NCBI GenBank assembly: GCA_036003885.1
Contig: DASYSA010000002.1
Location: forward strand, 1 to 8,674
Direction of reading: 5' to 3'
DNA: 8,674 nt
Source: DASYSA01 sp036003885
Lineage (GTDB): Bacteria > Acidobacteriota > Blastocatellia > UBA7656
Shown: in pieces, positions 1 through 4,554 of the stretch
Numbering within the stretch: position 1 is the first letter of the stretch
Layout of the letters: each line of letters begins with the position of its first letter
Position numbers and translations under genes: made by a program
The notes under the pieces: model-generated
What the model saw: only the letters and a program-made list of their open reading frames with translations
What the model was told of the DNA's origin: nothing
The model's database searches: none

Positions 1-212
1 ACCACAGTAGTACCGGACGTCTACCAGTTTTCTTTCAAGACACTTGGCTGGCATTCTGCTTGCCATGCAAGTGCCCAAGTTCTACTAGTTTAGTCGATAG
101 GATCACACTTGAAACGGTGCGCGGCGAAAATGCAGTCTTAAGCGAAGGCAGGCGCTTTGTTGTTTATGGTGGAAAGGATTCGACCGTCAAAACAAATGCA
201 ATACCTTGAAGG
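1..212. other. Left edge, no supported gene
   Basis: No recognisable gene lies here. One plus-strand frame is open from base 3 to a TGA at 207-209 (about 68 codons, no start inside the window). It could be the 3' end of a gene that begins upstream, but its translation (cysteine-rich early part, then a stretch like RRFVVYGGKDSTVK) matches no family I know and codon use is not persuasive. A nested inverted repeat is visible at 42-80: ACTTGG at 42-47 against CCAAGT at 75-80, with CTTGC/GCAAG at 57-61 and 66-70 or so inside it. Its role is unknown. Confidence 0.25.
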
Positions 213-240
213 CCAGCGAGCGAAAGTCGCTCTTGGCTGG
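213..240 (-). terminator. Stem-loop after the HisKA-domain gene
   Basis: CCAGC plus GAGCGA at 213-223 pairs with TCGCTC at 227-232 and GCTGG at 236-240, with a 3-base loop and a 3-base bulge. The hairpin lies 15 bases past the stop codon of the minus-strand HisKA gene, where an intrinsic terminator would be expected. On the minus strand it is followed by a moderately T-rich stretch but no clean T-run, so termination is inferred. Confidence 0.4.
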
Positions 241-254
241 AGAAACTGAGCGCT

Positions 255-602
255 TCAACTTCTGGAAATCTTCTGCACCTGCCGTAACTGGCCCACGATA
301 TCACGGAGGCGAATTGCCAGTTCCTCGATGGTTTGCACCCGCTTCCGCGTCTTCTCACTCAATTCTTCGCGCAATAGCAGCTGTGCCTGGCCCAGCACTC
401 CGGTAAGCGGATTGTTGATTTCGTGGCGCACCCGAGCAATAACCTCCGCCACCTCGTCAATTCTTATCTCGTAGTCTGCAACGAGTTTGCGGAGCTTCTC
501 TGGTGAATCTTCGCTCTCCGGATTGCTTTCTGCTGAAGCGCCATTTTGTGAAGGGCCCTCATTCGAATTGATAGCCGTATCCTGTTTGTCTGGTTCAGTC
601 AT
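255..602 (-). CDS. Stand-alone histidine kinase dimerisation/phosphoacceptor (HisKA) domain protein
   Basis: Predicted soluble cytoplasmic protein of 115 residues. Residues 1-35 are acidic, Ser/Asn-rich and probably disordered. Residues 36-110 form a helical hairpin of the HisKA type, with the H-box RHEINNPLTGVLGQAQ and candidate phosphoacceptor His60. The second helix (about 83-110) is charged and ends at the stop. No HATPase_c domain follows: N, G1 and G2 boxes are absent from the protein and from the bases downstream. The start is the ATG at 602, which has GGGAG five bases upstream; an in-frame ATG 33 bases earlier lacks such a site. In the family, His in this motif is phosphorylated by an ATPase domain, so this protein would need another kinase in trans, or could act as a phosphotransfer or dimerisation partner. 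That role is inference. The gene stands alone, with no partner within 300 bases. Family assignment is firm, function is not. Confidence 0.82.
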   Translation of the reverse strand: MTEPDKQDTAINSNEGPSQNGASAESNPESEDSPEKLRKLVADYEIRIDEVAEVIARVRHEINNPLTGVLGQAQLLLREELSEKTRKRVQTIEELAIRLRDIVGQLRQVQKISRS

Positions 603-720
603 AGTTACTCCCAGTTTCCAAAGATAGTCTCTCAATTTCCGTGGGAGCGATCTCGCATAAATGCGGCTTAGCGCGGGAGGTAATTATGTGAACCTATTGT
701 GCCTCGATCTGTAGGCAATA
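603..720. other. Upstream region of the HisKA-domain gene
   Basis: No gene is visible. A short inverted repeat, CGCAT-aa-ATGCG with its centre near 659-660, lies about 55 bases upstream of the minus-strand ATG at 602 and could be an operator. A minus-strand CATAAT at 683-688 could serve as a -10 box, but no convincing -35 accompanies it. Confidence 0.25.
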
Positions 721-892
721 GTAAATAGGTAAATTTGGCAACAGTAAATGGTGAATATTAATGATGAATTGCTAATGTGCGTTTGTGTCTTCGACGAATA
801 CTGCTGACTACGAGCCTCGCCCACAAGGTCGCCGACATTACGGTTTAACCATTCATATTTACCATTTACCATTTACCTTTTCACCATTCACC
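721..892. repeat. 7-base repeats in inverted orientation
   Basis: The right-hand block (857-892) reads as consecutive units ATTTACC, ATTTACC, ATTTACC, an 8-base TTTTCACC, then ATTCACC. The left-hand block (721-756) carries the reverse complement type, GGTAAAT and GGTGAAT, most clearly GTAAATGGTGAAT at 744-756. The two blocks can pair across roughly 100 bases of ordinary sequence. Heptanucleotide repeats of this kind are known as short tandemly repeated sequences in some bacterial genomes. Whether this unit is such a repeat or a small inverted-repeat element cannot be settled here. Confidence 0.6.
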
Positions 893-901
893 AGCATGCG
901 G

Positions 902-930
902 TTGACAAGAAAACCCTATGCACTTACATT
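902..930 (+). promoter_or_regulatory. Promoter of the tRNA-Gln gene
   Basis: A perfect -35 box TTGACA lies at 902-907. After exactly 17 bases comes TACATT at 925-930, which fits a sigma-70 -10 box at four of six positions. Transcription would start near 937, about eight bases before the mature tRNA 5' end. Confidence 0.7.
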
Positions 931-944
931 GAAATTCCTCTTGC

Positions 945-1018
945 TGGGAGGTCGTCTAACGGTAGGACTGCGGACTCTGAATCCGCCTATCGGGGTTCGA
1001 ATCCCTGCCTCCCAGCCA
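945..1018 (+). tRNA. tRNA-Gln (anticodon CUG)
   Basis: A complete cloverleaf can be drawn. The acceptor stem TGGGAGG (945-951) pairs perfectly with CCTCCCA (1008-1014). The anticodon stem GCGGA (970-974) pairs with TCCGC (982-986). The 7-base loop CTCTGAA places CTG at 977-979, which reads CAG codons for glutamine. The T-arm CGGGG (991-995) and CCCTG (1003-1007) encloses TTCGAAT. The discriminator is G1015 and the CCA end is encoded (1016-1018). The D-arm is short but normal. No intrinsic terminator is obvious downstream. The 3' end of such a gene is a common integration site, and the repeat cluster that follows it is suggestive. Confidence 0.97.
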
Positions 1019-1057
1019 AACATTTCCAGTAAACTTACGCCCAGAAATGTGTAACTT

Positions 1058-1251
1058 GAACCATTAATTTGCCGCTCGGGCAAGTTAATGGTTCCAATAG
1101 CCTCCGGCAATTTATTGGTTCCAATCTTTTCGGAAAAGTACAAACTACCCTAAATTCCTTCGTAAATTGTTACCCGCTTCCTTTGAGAGCAGTTCTCGGC
1201 AACCTATTGGTTCCAAAAGCGTCCGGCAATTTAATGGTTCTTTTTGTTTTG
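1058..1251. repeat. Cluster of five GGCAA-N2-TA-N-TGGTTC motifs, possible mobile-element end
   Basis: Four copies read on the plus strand, at 1079-1095, 1106-1122, 1198-1214 and 1225-1240, with the shared form GGCAA..TA.TGGTTC. A fifth copy is inverted (1058-1073). Copies 2 and 3 start exactly 27 bases apart, and so do copies 4 and 5, giving two tandem dimers separated by 65 bases of other sequence. Repeated short sites at this sort of spacing are typical of transposase or integrase binding sites at element ends, as in the IS21 family. No transposase gene or remnant is visible, so this may be a relic end or a non-autonomous element. Copies are clear; identity is inference. Confidence 0.55.
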
Positions 1252-1429
1252 AAAAGCACAAAGGGGCCGCGAACCCCTGCTTGCTGGGATAAGTATTCGC
1301 GTCTCACATTGCGGTATCGTGACAGTCACGCTTCGCTAGTCCCCAAGATACGAGATGCTCTGCCCCAGCCAGAGCCGGCGGAACGCGGAATTGCGCAATG
1401 GGGTCGCTTTCCTTTTTGTTAGAGTGCTG
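1252..1429. other. Spacer before the globin gene, with a perfect inverted repeat
   Basis: No gene is supported. The main feature is CGTGAC-a-GTCACG at 1318-1330, a perfect 6+6 inverted repeat with a single central base, about 112 bases upstream of the globin start. It could be an operator for a dimeric regulator. Near 1262-1278 AGGGG and CCCCT flank a 7-base loop, which resembles a tRNA T-arm. Confidence 0.3.
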
Positions 1430-1435
1430 CATAAT
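1430..1435 (+). promoter_or_regulatory. Possible -10 box giving a leaderless globin transcript
   Basis: CATAAT ends six bases before the ATG at 1442, so transcription from it would begin at or next to the start codon. No good -35 box is seen at the usual distance. The only Shine-Dalgarno-like bases (AGGA, 1438-1441) touch the ATG, which fits a leaderless start better than a normal site. Confidence 0.35.
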
Positions 1436-1441
1436 CTAGGA

Positions 1442-1909
1442 ATGGACACTGAAACCATGCAAACGGTCTATGAAGCCGCGGGCGGTCTAGACGCGCTGCT
1501 GAGGTTGGCCCAGGCCTGGCACACGCGGGTGCTAGAGGACGAAGTGGTTAGCCATGCGTTCAGCCACGGATACCACCCCCAGCACACCGAGCGCCTTGCC
1601 GCGTACTGGGCGGAGGCGCTCGGTGGGCCAACAACGTACTCCGAGCGGTACGGTGATGAGACGTCCGTCGTGCGGATTCACAGCGGCAACGGTCCGCATG
1701 AGGAGATGGACCAGCGAGCGATCGCTTGTTTCGATCAAGCCCTGCAAGATGTCGGACTTGACAGCGACGAGCGGCTCAGACGCGTGCTGCACGATTACTT
1801 CGCGTGGGCAACCACGACCACGATGTCTCGTTACCACGATTCAGCGGAGGACGTGCCGGACGGTTTGCACATCCCGACTTGGTCCTGGAAAGGAGATGGA
1901 AATGGGTGA
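1442..1909 (+). CDS. Group II truncated haemoglobin-like globin
   Basis: Predicted haem-binding protein of 155 residues, longer than the usual 120-130 for truncated globins because of a C-terminal tail. Group II signatures are visible: the B/C helix region LAQAWHTRVLEDEV (22-35), then YWAEALGGPTTYSERYGD (55-72) with the GGP..YSE motif, and the proximal F8 His80 in VVRIHSGNG. The tail (about 124-155) includes TTTTMSRYH and IPTWSW. By eye alignment, position B10 (usually Tyr) is His27, CD1 is Phe40, and G8 (usually Trp in this group) is Ala93, so the distal pocket differs from classical members. The family binds oxygen, NO or peroxide; a specific role is not shown. The ATG at 1442 is chosen over the longer frame from 1355, whose first 29 residues are not globin-like; Met6 (1457) is an alternative. 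Third codon positions are more GC-rich than in neighbouring genes. It overlaps the next gene by 8 bases. Confidence 0.88.
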   Translation: MDTETMQTVYEAAGGLDALLRLAQAWHTRVLEDEVVSHAFSHGYHPQHTERLAAYWAEALGGPTTYSERYGDETSVVRIHSGNGPHEEMDQRAIACFDQALQDVGLDSDERLRRVLHDYFAWATTTTMSRYHDSAEDVPDGLHIPTWSWKGDGNG

Positions 1910-2120
1910 CGACGCGGAATACTGCATAAAGGAGCAAGAAGAGGAAGCGCGGTTTAAGCAAGCATCCGAATACGCGGCACTGGTCCACAACAGAAAACCT
2001 CTTCAATGCTGGGCAGACGGAGTTGGATATGAGGATGAAATATGGAGTTGGGAGCCCCAGAACAAGATACTGGGGATTTTCTCTAATCTTCACAGAGAGA
2101 GGCAGATCGGTAGTGACTAG
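1902..2120 (+). CDS. Small protein of unknown function, coupled to the globin gene
   Basis: I do not recognise this 72-residue protein. It starts with the ATG at 1902, inside the globin stop region (ATGGGTGA, 8-base overlap), and has a strong ribosome binding site AAGGAG six bases upstream (1890-1895). These features argue for real, translationally coupled expression. Residues 1-22 are strongly acidic and helical (EQEEEARFKQ). Residues 33-52 are rich in Trp and acidic residues with one Cys (PLQCWADG, EIWSWEP). There is no signal peptide or membrane segment, so it is probably cytoplasmic. The shared transcript suggests a role linked to the globin. The protein may be shortened: an acidic open frame in the -1 frame continues right after its stop at 2120, so a one-base deletion could have split a longer gene of about 145 codons. 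Confidence 0.6.
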   Translation: MGDDAEYCIKEQEEEARFKQASEYAALVHNRKPLQCWADGVGYEDEIWSWEPQNKILGIFSNLHRERQIGSD

Positions 2121-2341
2121 CCAGCAGTGTTCCAATCGAAGGCGATGAAGAAGAATGGGATAACGAAGATGCCAGTCCGCTCGAAACCGATGATCCCAGG
2201 GAGATCAAGTTTGTTGATGGGTTGGAGTTTTACATTGCGAATGGTGAAGCTGATGCAACGCACGAGGTAATTGTGTTGTTTCGATACGATGCTGACCTCA
2301 CAGTTTTCTTGCAAAAACAAACCCATTGCGCTGTGAGTTAG
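2117..2341 (+). pseudogene. Start-less acidic open frame, possible frameshifted 3' half of the preceding gene
   Basis: The frame opens after a TGA at 2114-2116 and runs 74 codons to a TAG at 2339-2341. It has no ATG or GTG near its beginning and no ribosome binding site. Its translation looks protein-like: an acidic stretch (EGDEEEWDNEDASPLETDD) followed by a hydrophobic alternating pattern (REIKFVDGLEFYIAN, HEVIVLFRYDADLTVF) that suggests beta-strands. It lies in the -1 frame relative to the 72-residue gene and begins as that gene stops. A single lost base near 2108-2117 would explain both. It could also be an independent fragment left by recombination, or a chance frame. I do not recognise the family. 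Confidence 0.35.
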
Positions 2342-2495
2342 CTTCGATGACTGAGACCATCTCTTCCAGCATCTCGGCAAGCATTTTTTCCTTCAAAGTT
2401 TTGGCCTGCAGCTCGGCAAAGGAACGCGCTGCGTGAGTTAATCTCGCAAATTCAGCCATGTCCGGATGACCGATAGAGGCATCAAGCGCCGCCAC
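2298..2495 (-). CDS. Short helical protein, possible N-terminal fragment of a DUF302-like protein
   Basis: A 65-residue minus-strand frame that starts at a GTG (2495) with only a weak CAGG upstream. The frame is open a further ten codons to a TAA, and the extra residues (SSKPFDQV) read naturally into VVAALDASIGHPDM. FDQVVAALDASIGHPDM resembles the opening strand-helix of DUF302-type proteins as I remember them, which are usually 120-150 residues. If so, this copy has lost both its own start and its C-terminal half. Residues 20-60 are predicted helical and charged (FAELQAKTLKEKMLAEMLEE). No signal peptide or membrane helix is present. Its 3' end overlaps the start-less plus-strand frame by 44 bases. 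A functional small protein cannot be excluded, but a decaying fragment seems more likely. Confidence 0.35.
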   Translation of the reverse strand: MAALDASIGHPDMAEFARLTHAARSFAELQAKTLKEKMLAEMLEEMVSVIEANSQRNGFVFARKL

Positions 2496-2580
2496 AACCT
2501 GATCGAAAGGTTTAGAGGATTTCGTTTATCATCTCGAATCTCGTTCCTGGGCTTCGATGGCAAGCACGCCTGGGCTCAAG

Positions 2581-2630
2581 CCTGTAACTGTTCAGCTGGA
2601 CTTATCACAATCCAGCCGAACAGTTACCGG
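2581..2630. repeat. Long inverted repeat (hairpin) next to the hydrolase gene end
   Basis: GTAACTGTTC (2584-2593) pairs perfectly with GAACAGTTAC (2618-2627). Inside it, GCTGGA (2595-2600) pairs with TCCAGC (2611-2616) after one A/C mismatch, leaving a 10-base loop. CC at 2581-2582 and GG at 2629-2630 extend the stem past a second mismatch. The hairpin starts 34 bases past the stop of the minus-strand hydrolase gene, the place for a terminator, but neither strand shows a T-run after it. It may act as a terminator, a transcript-stabilising stem, or be the core of a small palindromic element. Confidence 0.65.
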
Positions 2631-2663
2631 GGCTGCTGTAGCCAAGTCCAGATCCCTGGCCAC

Positions 2664-3386
2664 TTATGCTACTGCTGCGGCTCCTTGAACACCTTTTGCG
2701 GCCGTACGGATTATATCGATCACCCGTTCCGGTTGCGAGAGCATCGGCACGTGGCTGCTCTCAAGCTCATAGGTTTTGGCACCCATGCGCTTGGCTGCGA
2801 AGCGTTCGAGTTCGGGATGGACGGTACGATCGTTTTTGGCCACGATGTACCAACTCGGCTTCGATTTCCAGGCGGTGCCCTCGACCCCATGGTTGAAGAT
2901 GTCCGCGGCCGGCGCAAAATGTGTGGCCCAGACGACCTTCTGCTCCTGTTCAGACAGGTCTCCGGCGAAGCACTCGACGCCTTTCGGAAGCATCCAGGCT
3001 CGACCGTCGGCGACTTCGACGTAGGAGAAAACATCGGTTCTGGGGAACTTGTCCTGCTGACCCTGCGAAGTTTCGTCAGCATCCGGGGCTAGCGCGGCGA
3101 TGTAGACCAGCCCGACGACGCGGTCATCAACTCCCGCCGCCGTGATCACGCTACCGCCGTAAGAGTGCCCCACAAGAATTGCCGGACTGCTGACCCGCCC
3201 CAGCGTACGCTTCACCGCGGTGACGTCGCTCGCAATTGAGTCCAGGCCATACTGGGCGGCGATCACCTGGTGCCCATCCGCTTGAAGCGTGGGGATCACC
3301 TTGTTGAAGCACGAGCCGTCAGCCCAGATCCCATGGCAGATGACAATGCTCGGTTTTGCAGTATGTTCTCCGTTCTTTGATTCCAT
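2664..3386 (-). CDS. Alpha/beta hydrolase (Abhydrolase_6 type, methylesterase-like branch)
   Basis: Intact 240-residue cytoplasmic hydrolase of normal length, with no signal peptide. The first strand leads to the oxyanion motif IVICHGIWADG (His18-Gly19). The nucleophile elbow GHSYGG places Ser75. The acid is probably Asp186 in VAKNDRTVHP, and the catalytic His is His212 in SSHVPMLSQPE, so the full triad is present. The segment VVGLVYIAALAPDADE (90-105) is typical of the group of small hydrolases related to plant methylesterases and hydroxynitrile lyases. A cap region covers about 105-170. The substrate is unknown; such enzymes cleave esters or similar small molecules. The ATG at 3386 is preceded by AAGGAG at a 9-base distance, which fixes the start. 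The gene is alone, with an inverted repeat past its 3' end and another just upstream of its putative -10 box. Confidence 0.93.
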   Translation of the reverse strand: MESKNGEHTAKPSIVICHGIWADGSCFNKVIPTLQADGHQVIAAQYGLDSIASDVTAVKRTLGRVSSPAILVGHSYGGSVITAAGVDDRVVGLVYIAALAPDADETSQGQQDKFPRTDVFSYVEVADGRAWMLPKGVECFAGDLSEQEQKVVWATHFAPAADIFNHGVEGTAWKSKPSWYIVAKNDRTVHPELERFAAKRMGAKTYELESSHVPMLSQPERVIDIIRTAAKGVQGAAAVA

Positions 3387-3401
3387 TGCGTACCTCTCCT
3401 T

Positions 3402-3425
3402 TTATAAGTTGTGCGTTGCTCACAA
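3402..3425 (-). promoter_or_regulatory. Putative -10 box and operator-like inverted repeat of the hydrolase gene
   Basis: On the minus strand TTATAA (3402-3407) could be a -10 box about 15 bases upstream of the start codon. Directly upstream lies TTGTG-N7-CACAA (3409-3425), a perfect 5+5 inverted repeat placed where a repressor would block the promoter. No clear -35 box is seen. The layout suggests regulated expression, but no regulator gene is adjacent. Confidence 0.35.
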
Positions 3426-3806
3426 AAGGTCCGAAAGAAAAGCATCGTGTTTCCATAGAAACTTTCGCCTCTCGCTATGGACCTAACTCGCGGTCCGACG
3501 GGACCTTTCCCACTTGGCTCGCTTTGGCATTCTGAGGAGGACTGTGGCTCACACCAGCGCCAACCTGCGGTATCCCCCAGTACCTCCGCCATCTTCGCCA
3601 CAAGATCCTCGACACCGTCTGCAAATCAGTGTGAGTTAAATCCAATGATCAGTCATCACTCGAAAGTGGGAGATTAGCTGGCGCACTGTGAGAGCTGGGG
3701 ACACCCGTGTGGCTTAATATCAACCTTGCGGCAGCATCGCTAACGTCGAAGACAAGCCCAGGTGAATGCAGCTATAATTCCGTTTCTCTTTTACCTAGGG
3801 AGATTA
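3426..3806. other. Gene-free spacer between hydrolase and response regulator
   Basis: I see no supported gene, RNA or clear terminator in these 381 bases. A minus-strand frame that starts at 3601 runs through the region into the hydrolase gene, but it lacks a ribosome binding site and family resemblance. The stretch around 3530-3640 contains several short open frames and may be old decayed coding sequence. Confidence 0.4.
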
Positions 3807-4436
3807 CTATATCGCGAGAAAGCCGCGCTTCATGGCGATCGAGACAGCGTGAGTTCGATCATTGGCGGCGAGTTTCTCCATCACATTTTTCATGTGGCTC
3901 TTGACCGTTTCTTCGGAGATTGAAAGGCGGTCACCGACGACTTTGTTAGAATTGCCAGCGGCAACCAAACGCAAAATCTCGACCTCTCGTGGGGTCAAGT
4001 CATCGGCGTCATAACGTGTCGCCAACATATCAGCAATCTCCGGGGGTATTCGACGAAGCCCTTGGTGAACTTCCCGGACCGTCCGTACAAGCTCGGTACG
4101 GAGTGAACTTTTGAGGAGATATCCAACTGCGCCGCCTGAGATCGCACGGGCAGCTTGTACATCTCCAGAATAGGTCGTTAGGACAACAATTCGGGCCTTC
4201 GGGAATTCCCGTCGGATGGCAACCAACGCTTCAAGTCCACCCATTCGTGGCATTTGAAGATCCATCAGTGTTACGTCAGGGCACAGTTTTCGGAACTGCT
4301 CAACGGCCTCTTGACCACTGAATGCAGACCCTACCAGTTCCATGTCGCTCTGAAATTGCAAAGCGAAGGAGACACCATCGTGAACCAATGGGTGGTCATC
4401 CGCGCACAGGATTCGAATTTTATCGTTGGTCGCCAT
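3807..4436 (-). CDS. NarL/FixJ-family response regulator
   Basis: Complete 209-residue two-component regulator of standard length. The receiver domain (about 7-122) has the acidic pair Asp13-Asp14, phosphoacceptor Asp59 in LMDLQMPRMGG, Thr87/Thr88 and Lys109 in YLLKS. The C-terminal LuxR/GerE helix-turn-helix (about 145-205) starts with LTPREVEILRLVAAG and has the recognition region SISEETVKSHMKNVMEKL. Phosphorylation by a HisKA_3 kinase should promote dimerisation and DNA binding. The obvious partner is the sensor kinase at 5016-8144, whose HisKA_3 domain is the type that pairs with this family. The two are separated only by a small membrane-protein gene and face away from each other. The ATG at 4436 has no strong ribosome binding site, but the preceding sequence offers no better start. 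Autoregulation through the inverted repeats at 4463-4521 is possible but unproven. Confidence 0.96.
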   Translation of the reverse strand: MATNDKIRILCADDHPLVHDGVSFALQFQSDMELVGSAFSGQEAVEQFRKLCPDVTLMDLQMPRMGGLEALVAIRREFPKARIVVLTTYSGDVQAARAISGGAVGYLLKSSLRTELVRTVREVHQGLRRIPPEIADMLATRYDADDLTPREVEILRLVAAGNSNKVVGDRLSISEETVKSHMKNVMEKLAANDRTHAVSIAMKRGFLAI

Positions 4437-4462
4437 CGTAGCCGATGATATTTACGAATGGT

Positions 4463-4474
4463 CGCAGCGCTGCG
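4463..4474. promoter_or_regulatory. Perfect 12-base palindrome in the divergent intergenic region
   Basis: CGCAGCGCTGCG is fully self-complementary and lies 27 bases upstream of the response regulator start. Its position and symmetry suit an operator for a dimeric regulator, possibly the NarL-type protein itself. The link is inference. Confidence 0.35.
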
Positions 4475-4505
4475 CCCAAGATAATACTACAAGGCCGGTC
4501 AAGCA

Positions 4506-4521
4506 TCACCCGAAAGGGTGA
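4506..4521. promoter_or_regulatory. TCACCC-GAAA-GGGTGA inverted repeat
   Basis: A perfect 6+6 inverted repeat with a GAAA spacer, 22 bases upstream of the TATAAT box of the membrane-protein gene and so near its -35 region. It could be an activator site or, if transcribed, a stable hairpin with a GNRA tetraloop. Confidence 0.4.
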
Positions 4522-4542
4522 CCGCAAACCAATTCGATTCCC

Positions 4543-4548
4543 TATAAT
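4543..4548 (+). promoter_or_regulatory. TATAAT box, likely leaderless start of the DoxX-like gene
   Basis: A consensus -10 hexamer ends six bases before the GTG at 4555, so the transcript would begin at or beside the start codon. A partial -35 (GTGACC, 4518-4523) is 19 bases upstream and overlaps the inverted repeat at 4506-4521. No Shine-Dalgarno site precedes the GTG. Confidence 0.5.
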
Positions 4549-4554
4549 CCGTGT

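Noticed and set aside
785..1054. Plus-strand frame of 89 codons from the repeat spacer through the tRNA
   Set aside because: It runs straight through the tRNA-Gln gene and the heptamer repeats, so it is a chance frame.
2466..3092. Long plus-strand open frame of 208 codons opposite the hydrolase gene
   Set aside because: It is antisense to a hydrolase with a complete catalytic triad and strong ribosome binding site. Its translation has no family features and it has no initiation signal.
3296..3601. Minus-strand frame of 101 codons ahead of the hydrolase
   Set aside because: It overlaps the 5' end of the hydrolase gene by about 90 bases in another frame, starts at a GTG with no ribosome binding site, and shows no recognisable domain.
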